Shown piece by piece: positions 1 through 6,210 of a stretch of DNA of 14,411 bases. Below the pieces are notes generated by a model. It was given only the letters and a program-made list of their open reading frames with translations. It was not told the origin of the DNA and did no database searches. Source of the stretch: Bog-756 sp050011635 (GTDB lineage Bacteria; Actinomycetota; Acidimicrobiia; Acidimicrobiales; RAAP-2); the NCBI GenBank assembly GCA_050011635.1, contig JBEKIU010000106.1, positions 1 to 14,411 on the forward strand, read 5' to 3'. Each line of letters starts with the position of its first letter. Positions within the stretch are counted from its first letter, which is position 1. A program made the position numbers and the translations under genes.

Positions 1-76
1 CGTCCACCTGGGCCAACCAGGCCAGGATGGCCAGGAGACGGCGGAGCCGGCCCGCCGTGTCGACCGGCGTCGTCAT
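1..76 (-). CDS. Second WYL-domain regulator (PafC-like), N-terminal fragment only
   Basis: The minus strand opens an ATG frame at 76 that runs off the window edge after 25 codons. The peptide begins MTTPVDTAGRLRRLLAILAW, a short basic helix as found at the N-terminus of PafC/WYL regulators. The ATG overlaps the stop codon of the upstream WYL gene as ATGA (4 nt), so the two are almost certainly co-translated. PafB and PafC form a heterodimeric transcription activator of the DNA-damage response in mycobacteria. The assignment rests mainly on this pairing, because the fragment itself is too short to show a domain. Confidence 0.6.
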   Translation of the reverse strand, partial: MTTPVDTAGRLRRLLAILAWLAQVD

Positions 77-1050
77 CGAGGCGTCCCGGCGCCCGGGGCG
101 CGGGCGACGATCGACTCGAGCCGTTCGATCACCGCGGTGCGGACGGAATCTGGCGCCAGCACTTCGGCATGATCCAACAGGTCGACCACCCAGAGGACGA
201 GCGCCTCCGGATCGGTGACCGACAGACGCACCACCACGGCGCCGTCGTCGCGATGCTCGACCACGGCTGTCTCGCCCAGCTCGGTGGCCACCCGGCCCGA
301 TTCGGCTCCATCGACCAGCACATCGACCTCGACCTCCTCGCCGTCGCCGAACTGCCACGGATCGCGCGAGAAGGCCAGGTCAACGTCGAAGCCGTCAGGA
401 AGCTGGGCGGAGCCGGGGGGGTCGAGCTCGGGCGGGGCGGCGATCCGGTCGACCCGGAAGGTGCGGGCCTCCCCCCGGTCGCGGTCGAAGCCGATCACGT
501 ACCAGCGGCCGTTGCGGAACCGGAGACCGGCCACGTCGACGTGGCGCTGGTCGCCCCGGTAGTCGAATCGGAGGGCCGCCCGCTGTCGGATGGCGTCGAA
601 GACGAGCGGCAGGGCCGGCAACCCGTCGACCGACCGCAGGTCCACCAGCGGGGCGGCGCCGGGACGGACGGGCGACTCCCCGCCGGCACCCAGCTTCAGC
701 AGCGCATCCCGGCCGATAGGCTCGCCGAGGTGGACTCCGGCAACGGCCAGGTTCAAGGCGGCCTGTTCCTCTGCCTCCAATCCGAGGTCGGGAAGGTAGT
801 AGGAGTCGGGGTCGACGCGGTACCCGAGCTGCTCGTCTCCACCGATCGGGACCACCAGCACGGGCACCCCCTCGTCGCGCAACAGCCTCTTGTCCCGTTC
901 GAACGCCTGGCGGCGGGCCCCGTGGGTGTCGGGATACCCCGGCACCCGATCGGCGATCTCACGCAGGCTGAGCGGGCGCGGCGCGTCGAGAAGCACCAAC
1001 AACAGGTCGGTGACCCGTTCGAGCCGATCAAGACGTTGCACGACGGTCAA
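73..1050 (-). CDS. pafB: WYL-domain transcriptional regulator, PafB-like
   Basis: A protein of about 325 residues with an N-terminal winged-helix region (about 5-90) and a WYL domain (about 150-210). The segment around 48-62 (AFERDKRLLRDEGVPVL), followed by GYRVD and YYLP, matches the PafB pattern. The WYL core is visible as GRWYVIGFDRDRGEARTFRV (181-200), whose arginines are expected to bind a nucleic-acid-like ligand. PafBC pairs activate RecA/LexA-independent DNA-repair genes in mycobacteria. The start is uncertain: TTG at 1050 gives the longest form, and GTG at 1041 would begin VQRLDRLERV. Neither has a strong Shine-Dalgarno. The downstream partner overlaps by 4 nt. Only 29 nt separate this gene from the divergent one, so their promoters must be compact or lie inside the genes. 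The PafB name is inferred from the family pattern and the pairing. Confidence 0.8.
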   Translation of the reverse strand: MTVVQRLDRLERVTDLLLVLLDAPRPLSLREIADRVPGYPDTHGARRQAFERDKRLLRDEGVPVLVVPIGGDEQLGYRVDPDSYYLPDLGLEAEEQAALNLAVAGVHLGEPIGRDALLKLGAGGESPVRPGAAPLVDLRSVDGLPALPLVFDAIRQRAALRFDYRGDQRHVDVAGLRFRNGRWYVIGFDRDRGEARTFRVDRIAAPPELDPPGSAQLPDGFDVDLAFSRDPWQFGDGEEVEVDVLVDGAESGRVATELGETAVVEHRDDGAVVVRLSVTDPEALVLWVVDLLDHAEVLAPDSVRTAVIERLESIVARAPGAGTPR

Positions 1051-1079
1051 TCTAGGGCGCGACGGGCCAGGTCCTGACG

Positions 1080-2111
1080 GTGGGGACGCCCGGACCCTAT
1101 GCCTGGGACCCTCATCTGGCGGTGTGGGTCAGCCTGGTGGTGGGCGCGGGCCTGGTCGTGGGCGGCCACCGTCGCCTGGTCCGCACCGCTCGGCCTCCGA
1201 TCCCTTGGACGAGGCGTCAGGTCATCACGTTCGGCGGAGCCTGCGCGGCATCGGTGGTCGCGCTCACCTGGCCGGTGGCCGATCTCGCCGCCCACTGGTC
1301 GCTCATCGCGCTGGTCACACAACGGCTGATCCTGCTGATGGCGGTGGCGCCGATGCTCCTCCTCGGCCTCCCCTATGACGTCCTCCAGTGGATCACCCGG
1401 CCCGCCCCGGTGGACATGGTCCTCACCCAGGTGCAACGGCCCCTGGTGGCCATCGCCACCGTCACCGTGCTGGTCATCGGTTCGATGACGCCGGTGATGG
1501 TGCGGGCGGAGGCAGCGTCGCCGGTGGCCCGGGGTGTACTCGACCTGGTCATCGTGGTGGCCGGCCTCGTGCTGTGGATCCCGGTCCTCGGGCGTATACC
1601 CGGGCTGACCCGACCGAAGCCGGTGATCCGCTTCGGCTACCTGGTGGCCCAGGCGGTGGTCCCCGCCTTCCTCTCGTTCATCTACATCTTCTCGAGGCGA
1701 CCGCTCTATCCGGAGTTCGCCAGGTCCCATGCCGCCATCGGACTGCGACCGCTCAACGATCAACAGATCTCCGGTTTCGTCTCGAAACTGACCATGCTGT
1801 TCGTCCTGCTCACCGTGGGGGCCGTGGTCCTGGCCCGGGCGCCGAGGTCCGAGGAGGAGATCGACGCCAGCGAGACGCTGGTGTGGGCCGACGTCGAACG
1901 GCAATTCGAGCGGGTCGACCGGCAGAGTGCCAGGGACCGGACCGGTCGGGGGGGTCCGCCGGTCGAGCCCGCGCCGCAACCCGGTCCCGGATCCGGTTCG
2001 GGCGCCGGCCCCGAGGACATCTCGACCACCGACCCCTCGCCCGACGGAGACCGGTCGGATCGCTCGAAGGGCGGGGCCGAGCCCCCGGACGGCACACAAC
2101 CCGAACGATGA
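1080..2111 (+). CDS. Cytochrome c oxidase assembly protein, caa3 CtaG-like membrane protein
   Basis: A 343-residue polytopic membrane protein from a GTG start. Hydrophobic segments lie near residues 13-30, 48-66, 76-98, 123-140, 153-172, 186-204 and 235-252. The segment VTQRLILLMAVAPMLLLGLP (79-98) and the later NDQQISGF (226-233) match the CtaG_caa3 family (HMVQH...APLLLLGxP and DQQLxG). That family is linked to copper delivery or assembly of heme-copper oxidases in the membrane. The usual histidines of the HMVQH motif are Leu/Arg here, so a copper role is not secure. The last ~90 residues form a hydrophilic Gly/Pro/Asp-rich tail, probably disordered. The carboxyltransferase gene follows 52 nt downstream on the same strand. 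No cytochrome oxidase subunit genes lie in the window. Confidence 0.75.
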   Translation: MGTPGPYAWDPHLAVWVSLVVGAGLVVGGHRRLVRTARPPIPWTRRQVITFGGACAASVVALTWPVADLAAHWSLIALVTQRLILLMAVAPMLLLGLPYDVLQWITRPAPVDMVLTQVQRPLVAIATVTVLVIGSMTPVMVRAEAASPVARGVLDLVIVVAGLVLWIPVLGRIPGLTRPKPVIRFGYLVAQAVVPAFLSFIYIFSRRPLYPEFARSHAAIGLRPLNDQQISGFVSKLTMLFVLLTVGAVVLARAPRSEEEIDASETLVWADVERQFERVDRQSARDRTGRGGPPVEPAPQPGPGSGSGAGPEDISTTDPSPDGDRSDRSKGGAEPPDGTQPER

Positions 2112-2151
2112 TGAGCGGCAGGTATGCACGGACCTCCGGTCGTCGGTTCCG

Positions 2152-2166
2152 TAGCATGGCCCGGTG
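2152..2166 (+). promoter_or_regulatory. Possible -10 element for leaderless start of the carboxyltransferase gene
   Basis: TAGCAT at 2152-2157 lies 6 nt before the GTG start at 2164, about where transcription would begin for a leaderless mRNA. There is no Shine-Dalgarno upstream and no convincing -35 box. Leaderless starts are common in actinobacteria. This is inference from spacing and needs TSS mapping. Confidence 0.35.
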
Positions 2167-3528
2167 ACCCTCGAAGCACCCGCGGCGCCGATCTTTCGCC
2201 GACTCGTCACCGGCTCGGTACGGGCCGGTATCGAGGACCTCGGTGACCGCCCGGCCATGGTGGTGCGGTCGGTGTCCACCGTCCGACGGGGGGCACTGTC
2301 CGTCGAGGACGGCGAGACCATCCGGGTGGCGGCCGCATCGGCGCTGACCTTCCGGATCCCTCTGGTCATGGTGTTGGCCTCCAGCGGTGCCGACGTCTCC
2401 GACGGCGTGGCCTCGCTGCACGGATGGGGTACGGCGGCCAGGGCCGTCACCAGTTGCTCGGGCATGGTTCCGGTGGTGGTGGTGGTGACCGGTCCCGCGC
2501 TGTCGGGACCGGCCCTGCTGCTCGGGCTGGCCGATCTGGTAGTCATGACCGCCGACGCCTTCGCCTTCGTCTCCGGGCCGGCCATGGTCGAGGAGTTCAC
2601 CGGGGTGCGTATCGGGATCCACCAGCTCGGGGGAACGGCCATGCACGCCCGATCGAGCGGGCTGTGCGCCATCGAGTCGGCATCGGAGGAAGATGCCATG
2701 GCCCACGTGGAGCACCTGTTGAGCCTGCTCCCGGCCAACGCCGACGAGCTGGCCCCGCTCGGGCCGCCCGACGGCTCCACCCGGGAGGAGCGAGTCCCGG
2801 GCGCGCTGCGGGAGATCATCCCGTCGCGGGCCACCAGCTCCTACGACGTACGCCGGGTGGCCGCCGAACTGGCCGATAACCAGGATGTGACCGAGCTGTG
2901 GACCAGATGGTCGCCCCAGCTGGTCACCGCGCTGGGGCGCATCGGCGGCCGGTCCGTGGGCTTCGTGGCCAACCAGCCGCAGGCCCTGGCCGGCACCCTG
3001 GACATCGCCGCCTCCCAGAAAGGTGCCCGGTTCGTCCGGTTCTGCGACTCGTTCAACCTGCCGTTGGTGACGCTGGTGGACACGCCCGGCTTCCTGCCCG
3101 GCAAGGATCTCGAGTGGAGGGGCATGATCCGGCACGGCGCCGAGCTCGCCTTCGCCTACTCCGAGGCCACCGTGCCCAGGGTGTGCGTGATCCTCAGAAA
3201 GGCCTTCGGGGGGGCCTACATCGTCATGGACTCGAAGGGGCTCGGGAACGACCTGTGCTTCGCGTGGCCTGGTGCCGAAATCGCCGTCATGGGGGCCGAG
3301 GGCGCGGTGCAGATCCTCCACCGGACAGCCGGCTCCGACGAGCAGGAGACCCTCCGGGACGAGTACGCCAAGCGGTTCCTCACCCCCTGGGAGGCATCCG
3401 AGCGGGGATTCGTCGATGCGGTGATCGATCCCGACGACACCCGGGAGGTGGTGGCCGACGCCCTGCGCACGTTGGACACGGCCCGCGAGTACCTGCCCGG
3501 GCGCAAGCACACGGTGGGGCCGCTCTAG
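2164..3528 (+). CDS. Acyl-CoA carboxylase beta subunit (carboxyltransferase), compact form
   Basis: Carboxyltransferase of the acetyl/propionyl-CoA carboxylase beta family, which moves CO2 from carboxybiotin to an acyl-CoA. It has two crotonase-like halves. The N-terminal half carries an oxyanion segment GPALSGPALLLGLADLVVMT (110-129) followed by FVSGPAMV. The C-terminal half is strongly canonical: VDTPGFLPGKDLEWRG (305-320), RKAFGGAYIVMDSKGLGND (345-363), AWPGAEIAVMGAEGAV (368-382) and a closing LPGRKH...PL. At 454 residues it is shorter than the usual ~510-540, and the deficit is at the N-terminus, where the typical acyl-CoA-binding start is missing. No biotin carboxylase or biotin carrier gene is in the window. 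The start is GTG without a Shine-Dalgarno. The acyl-CoA substrate cannot be read from the sequence. Confidence 0.88.
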   Translation: MTLEAPAAPIFRRLVTGSVRAGIEDLGDRPAMVVRSVSTVRRGALSVEDGETIRVAAASALTFRIPLVMVLASSGADVSDGVASLHGWGTAARAVTSCSGMVPVVVVVTGPALSGPALLLGLADLVVMTADAFAFVSGPAMVEEFTGVRIGIHQLGGTAMHARSSGLCAIESASEEDAMAHVEHLLSLLPANADELAPLGPPDGSTREERVPGALREIIPSRATSSYDVRRVAAELADNQDVTELWTRWSPQLVTALGRIGGRSVGFVANQPQALAGTLDIAASQKGARFVRFCDSFNLPLVTLVDTPGFLPGKDLEWRGMIRHGAELAFAYSEATVPRVCVILRKAFGGAYIVMDSKGLGNDLCFAWPGAEIAVMGAEGAVQILHRTAGSDEQETLRDEYAKRFLTPWEASERGFVDAVIDPDDTREVVADALRTLDTAREYLPGRKHTVGPL

Positions 3529-3588
3529 GGCCAGCCAGCTGCGCGTGCGTGAGACGCCGAGGAGAGCCCAGGGTCCGGCACGCTGACG

Positions 3589-5007
3589 TCAGCCGACCGG
3601 CTCCAGGGCCCGCAGTTCCGGAACCAGACGCGCAGGAACCGGCTCGCAATCGGATGCCGCGGCAGGACGCCTCGGATAACCCAGGGCCACGACGCCGATC
3701 AATCCGGCCACGACGGGAAGCCACCACCGCCACGGACCGAGGTGACGGTACGAGAAATACGTGATCTCCCCGACGATGACCAGCGCGGCCAAGAACCTCC
3801 TGCGGTCCACGCGGGCCACCATCACCAGGGCCAGGATCAGTGGCGGGGCCAGGTAGTAGGGGGTCATGACCGGCTCGAAGAAGCACCGAGTGGCCAGCAC
3901 CACGGCCGCCAGCCAGAACATCCGCACCGAATCCTGCGGGCGCTGCCAGACGTAGACACCGACAAGGATTGCAATCAGTACGTCGATGATGCGCCCCGCT
4001 CCGCCCGAGACGACGACCGGCGCCTGGAAGTGGCCGGGGATCACGCTGAGCCTGAGACGGTCGCCTACATGCACGAGCGTCACGGGACTGCCGCTGTGGA
4101 GTGTCGGACTTGTCAGTCTGGGCGAGAGGGCCGCCCACGGTGTCGGGTGATTGGGGCCGAACGGCGTCGGCTGCTTGGCCAGGGCGGCAAAGGTCTCGCC
4201 CGGGTTCCCGATGAATGCGATACCGACCAGCACCACCGACAGAGCCGCCGCCCGGGCGGCCACCCTCAGCCGCTGACCGGTCGGCGAGGCGGCGAAGAAT
4301 AACGGGAGCAGAAGGGCCACCAACGGCTGCATGACGATGCCGAATCCCAGCAGCCAGCCGGATCTGGACCATTTGCGGTCCACCATGGCGATGAGGGCGT
4401 AGATGGCGAACGTCATGGCCAGCACGTCCTCGGCGTGGCCCCAGATGGCTGCCACCGGCCAGGCCACCGCGGCCACCACGAAGCACAACGCGATCCGCCT
4501 TCCACGGGCGATGCCCAGGTGCTCGGCCAGCGCATCGGTGGCAAACATCACCGTGCCGGCGAGAAGCAGCTCGACCGGCTGCAAGAGCAGTGCCGCGGTC
4601 GGGCGCGGCAAGAAATTCGGTGCGAACGATTCGCTGAGATGGAGTGCGCTCGAGAGCATGGCCACTGGTGCAAGGAGGACTTCGAGCCCCGGAAAGGACA
4701 CCACACCGTTTCCGGACGAGTAGACCCCACCCAGATAGCCCCAGCTCACATAGTGTGCGCCCCGGAAGATCCCCCAGAGGTCGCCACCCGTCTCCCAACC
4801 CCAATATTTGGAGTGATAGTAGAAATGCTCCCACGCCAGCATGTACGCCATTCCTGTGACCAGCATCGCCGCCGCAGCGATCAACGCCCACTTGCGGTGT
4901 CGGAGACGGTCCAGCATCCCTGCTGGACGCTGATCCTCGGTGCGGCTGCCGGCCACCGGCCCTGCGAGATGGCCTTGGTCGAGTGCACCCTCTGTCATCG
5001 TGCTCAT
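3589..5007 (-). CDS. Polytopic membrane protein, possible GT87/GT-C-type glycosyltransferase
   Basis: About 472 residues with an N-terminal cytoplasmic region, a first membrane helix at 40-58, and roughly ten further hydrophobic segments (near 103-121, 138-158, 172-188, 194-208, 217-238, 252-268, 338-354, 363-375, 382-398, 405-418 and 429-443). Segments such as WGHAEDVLAM (189-198), GFGIVMQPLVALLLP (221-235) and EPVMTPYYLAP (378-388) resemble actinobacterial polyprenyl-phosphate-sugar-dependent GT-C (GT87/DUF2029-like) proteins. A loop at 270-335 would be extracytoplasmic. I do not recognise a specific enzyme. ATG 5007 is chosen because GGGGAG (5012-5017) sits 4 nt upstream; a TTG at 5019 overlaps that ribosome-binding site and is less likely. 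The gene converges on the carboxyltransferase with 60 nt between them. It lies downstream of the pilin gene but is separated by strong hairpins. Confidence 0.75.
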   Translation of the reverse strand: MSTMTEGALDQGHLAGPVAGSRTEDQRPAGMLDRLRHRKWALIAAAAMLVTGMAYMLAWEHFYYHSKYWGWETGGDLWGIFRGAHYVSWGYLGGVYSSGNGVVSFPGLEVLLAPVAMLSSALHLSESFAPNFLPRPTAALLLQPVELLLAGTVMFATDALAEHLGIARGRRIALCFVVAAVAWPVAAIWGHAEDVLAMTFAIYALIAMVDRKWSRSGWLLGFGIVMQPLVALLLPLFFAASPTGQRLRVAARAAALSVVLVGIAFIGNPGETFAALAKQPTPFGPNHPTPWAALSPRLTSPTLHSGSPVTLVHVGDRLRLSVIPGHFQAPVVVSGGAGRIIDVLIAILVGVYVWQRPQDSVRMFWLAAVVLATRCFFEPVMTPYYLAPPLILALVMVARVDRRRFLAALVIVGEITYFSYRHLGPWRWWLPVVAGLIGVVALGYPRRPAAASDCEPVPARLVPELRALEPVG

Positions 5008-5011
5008 GCCA

Positions 5012-5017
5012 CTCCCC
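5012..5017 (-). promoter_or_regulatory. Ribosome binding site deciding the start of the membrane protein
   Basis: On the minus strand GGGGAG is followed by TGGC and then ATG at 5007. It overlaps the alternative TTG start (5017-5019), which argues for the ATG. Confidence 0.55.
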
Positions 5018-5070
5018 AAAATCGCCGGCCATCACGGACGGATCCGGACTCATTCGAAATCGGGCCCGCG

Positions 5071-5111
5071 TGCGACGTGCCCTCCTTCCGAAGAAGGAGG
5101 GCACGATCGCA
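5071..5111 (-). terminator. Long hairpin downstream of the pilin gene
   Basis: GTGCCCTCCTTC (5077-5088) and GAAGGAGGGCAC (5093-5104) form a perfect 12-bp stem around a CGAA tetraloop. The stem extends by C5076-G5105 and, after one bulged A, by five more pairs (5071-5075 with 5107-5111). It lies 65 nt past the pilin stop and 64 nt before the next gene's start. No long T run follows on the minus strand, so it may be an actinobacterial-type terminator, an mRNA 3'-end stabiliser, or both. Confidence 0.6.
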
Positions 5112-5128
5112 CACAGGCACTTGCCCGT

Positions 5129-5149
5129 TCGGGAGGCTGAACCTCCCGA
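5129..5149 (-). terminator. First hairpin after the pilin stop
   Basis: TCGGGAGG (5129-5136) pairs perfectly with CCTCCCGA (5142-5149) around a 5-nt loop. It begins 26 nt past the pilin stop codon and precedes the larger hairpin at 5071-5111. The tandem arrangement suggests termination or protection of an abundant pilin mRNA. Confidence 0.5.
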
Positions 5150-5175
5150 CCTACTGCACTATCCGAACTACCGGG

Positions 5176-5778
5176 TCACTTGGCTGGGAAGCCAGCGGTC
5201 CCTGCGGTGTTCCAGTTGGCCGCAGACGAAGCACTGGCGGCGGTGCAGGCTGTGGAGCTCGACCCACCGATAGCGGTGGCTCCGTACCAGGTGCCGGCAG
5301 CCAGCTGAGCTGACGGGACTCCTTCACCGGTGGTGCTGGCCTCGACGGCCTCGTTGTCCACCAGATACCAACAGGTGTTGGTCTTGGACAGCGACGCCAA
5401 CACGATGCCGTTCCCGTCGGTGGCCACACCCACGCTGACCACGCCGGATCCGGTCGACGGTCCGGTCACCCACGAGATGCTCGGCTCCTGGCTACCCAGG
5501 GCTGAAGCCAAGCTGGTCACGTTGGTGCCGGTGAACGTCTGCCCGTTCGACTGGTAGTAGCTCTTGGCGTTGGTCAGGGCGGTGTTCAGGTTGGACTGCG
5601 CCGCACGGTCGTTAGCCGAGCCGGACACCCCGAGGAACGTCGGGATGGCGATGGCGAGCAGAATGGCCATGATCAAGAGCACGACCATCAGCTCGATGAG
5701 GGTGAACCCGGCGTCCTCGCCAGCCTCGCCCGCACCGTTGCGCCTGTCATTCAGGCGCTCGATTGCCGATGAAAACAT
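5176..5778 (-). CDS. pilA: Type IV major-pilin-like prepilin
   Basis: A 200-residue class III prepilin, the subunit of the pilus fibre. The leader is 24 residues, ending EDAG, with cleavage expected before FTLIELMVVLLIMAILLAIA (25-44). It keeps Gly at -1, Phe at +1 and Glu at +5. The hydrophobic helix is followed by a Ser/Thr/Gly-rich globular head with two cysteines near the C-terminal part (in NTCWYL and STACTA), likely a disulfide loop. ATG 5778 is the start because a perfect AGGAGG (5785-5790) lies 6 nt upstream; an earlier in-frame ATG at 5793 overlaps this site. The gene is on the same strand as pilB-pilT-pilC but 432 nt downstream of pilC, with its own leader region and two hairpins after it, suggesting an independent, abundant transcript. 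It is called the major pilin because it lies next to the motor genes; a minor pilin is possible. Confidence 0.9.
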   Translation of the reverse strand: MFSSAIERLNDRRNGAGEAGEDAGFTLIELMVVLLIMAILLAIAIPTFLGVSGSANDRAAQSNLNTALTNAKSYYQSNGQTFTGTNVTSLASALGSQEPSISWVTGPSTGSGVVSVGVATDGNGIVLASLSKTNTCWYLVDNEAVEASTTGEGVPSAQLAAGTWYGATAIGGSSSTACTAASASSAANWNTAGTAGFPAK

Positions 5779-5784
5779 TTGTTG

Positions 5785-5790
5785 CCTCCT
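5785..5790 (-). promoter_or_regulatory. Consensus Shine-Dalgarno of the pilin gene
   Basis: On the minus strand AGGAGG, then CAACAA, then ATG at 5778. This is the only full-consensus ribosome binding site with ideal spacing noted in the window. It sets the pilin start five codons inside the longest reading frame and fits high expression. Confidence 0.8.
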
Positions 5791-5798
5791 CATGATAT

Positions 5799-5810
5799 TT
5801 GATGCATCAA
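5799..5810. promoter_or_regulatory. 12-bp palindrome next to the pilin RBS
   Basis: TTGATGCATCAA is a perfect palindrome 9 nt upstream of the AGGAGG site. It shares the core GATGCATC and a neighbouring ATGATATT (5792-5799) with the palindrome at 6017-6032. It could be an operator half of a pair, or a small RNA hairpin near the ribosome site. Confidence 0.4.
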
Positions 5811-5845
5811 TTGACGACTGCCCGAGTGGACACCCAGTGTCTTCA

Positions 5846-5974
5846 TCGACCTATTGGAGACCCATCTTTAGAGAGAATTTCTTCGCAATTCCCCTTGGCG
5901 TTAGGACAAGAAGAACAATTCTTGTGGCCACGAATCTGCCGGTGAGCGCGGTTTAGCAGAGGTTCATAGGTCGA
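5846..5974 (-). ncRNA. Candidate structured 5' leader of the pilin mRNA
   Basis: On the minus strand TCGACCTAT (5974-5966) is complementary to ATAGGTCGA (5854-5846), a 9-bp closing stem around 111 nt. Inside are a TCTGC/GCAGA stem, the hairpin ACAAGAA-TTGTTC-TTCTTGT (5925-5906), and GGGGAATT/AATTCTCT with two G-U pairs. This looks like a multi-helix junction ahead of pilA. It does not match the c-di-GMP-I, c-di-GMP-II or other riboswitch consensus I can recall. A single 9-bp repeat at this distance could arise by chance, so the call is tentative. Confidence 0.3.
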
Positions 5975-6016
5975 GGCAGCGGGAGGGATCGTGGCATTGG
6001 TCGATCGAGAACCAGC

Positions 6017-6032
6017 CATCGATGCATCGATG
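6017..6032. promoter_or_regulatory. 16-bp perfect palindrome upstream of pilA
   Basis: CATCGATGCATCGATG reads identically on both strands. It lies about 240 nt upstream of the pilin start and is followed by ATGATATT (6030-6037). The same two 8-mers recur beside the pilin ribosome site, which suggests binding sites for one dimeric regulator. Confidence 0.45.
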
Positions 6033-6188
6033 ATATTCCGTGTCATGACGTACCGATTGACGAACAATCAATACATGGTCGAGTACCCCCATCGCCTTGA
6101 CTAACCGATGGAATTGTGAATCGACAGCTTACGTCCACACTCTTGCCGCCATTGTGGCTTTTCCAAGACATGGCAACGGGTTTCACGA

Positions 6189-6206
6189 GGTGGCACCAGC
6201 GCCACC
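6189..6206 (-). terminator. Possible weak terminator after pilC
   Basis: GGTGGC (6189-6194) and GCCACC (6201-6206) form a 6-bp GC-rich stem with a 6-nt loop, 4 nt beyond the pilC stop codon. No T-tract follows on the minus strand. It could end the pilB-pilT-pilC transcript. Confidence 0.35.
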
Positions 6207-6210
6207 GACA

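Larger units (their letters stand above)
5779..6210. other. Gene-free region between pilC and pilA with palindromes and nested inverted repeats
   Basis: 432 nt that hold no convincing gene and are visibly richer in A/T than the flanking genes. Contents, read on the plus strand: the pilin ribosome site; palindrome TTGATGCATCAA (5799-5810); small hairpin GACAC-CCA-GTGTC (5829-5841); a 9-bp inverted repeat with arms 5846-5854 and 5966-5974 enclosing shorter hairpins; the 16-bp palindrome at 6017-6032; and a 6-bp hairpin at 6189-6206 just past the pilC stop. The pilin promoter probably lies here, but I could not place -35/-10 boxes with confidence. Confidence 0.7.

Noticed and set aside
1047..3510. 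Long minus-strand frames opposite the CtaG-like and carboxyltransferase genes
   Set aside because: Products are His/Arg/Pro-rich without domains, whereas the plus-strand products show clear family motifs.
3529..3588. Terminator between the convergent carboxyltransferase and membrane-protein genes
   Set aside because: No stem of useful length was found in these 60 nt.
5846..5974. c-di-GMP-I (GEMM) riboswitch upstream of the pilin
   Set aside because: The conserved core, including the GNRA tetraloop and its receptor, could not be aligned. The region is reported only as a candidate unknown leader.
5843..6067. 74-codon minus-strand open frame between pilC and pilA
   Set aside because: TTG start, no ribosome site, no recognisable domain or membrane segment. 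It overlaps the palindrome and the nested inverted repeats, so non-coding regulatory DNA is a better reading.
6061..6120. Fluoride-riboswitch-like GGCGATGG on the minus strand
   Set aside because: Only the first element is present. The conserved pairing partner and the downstream CTGATG...CTCCT segment are absent, and the gene context does not fit.
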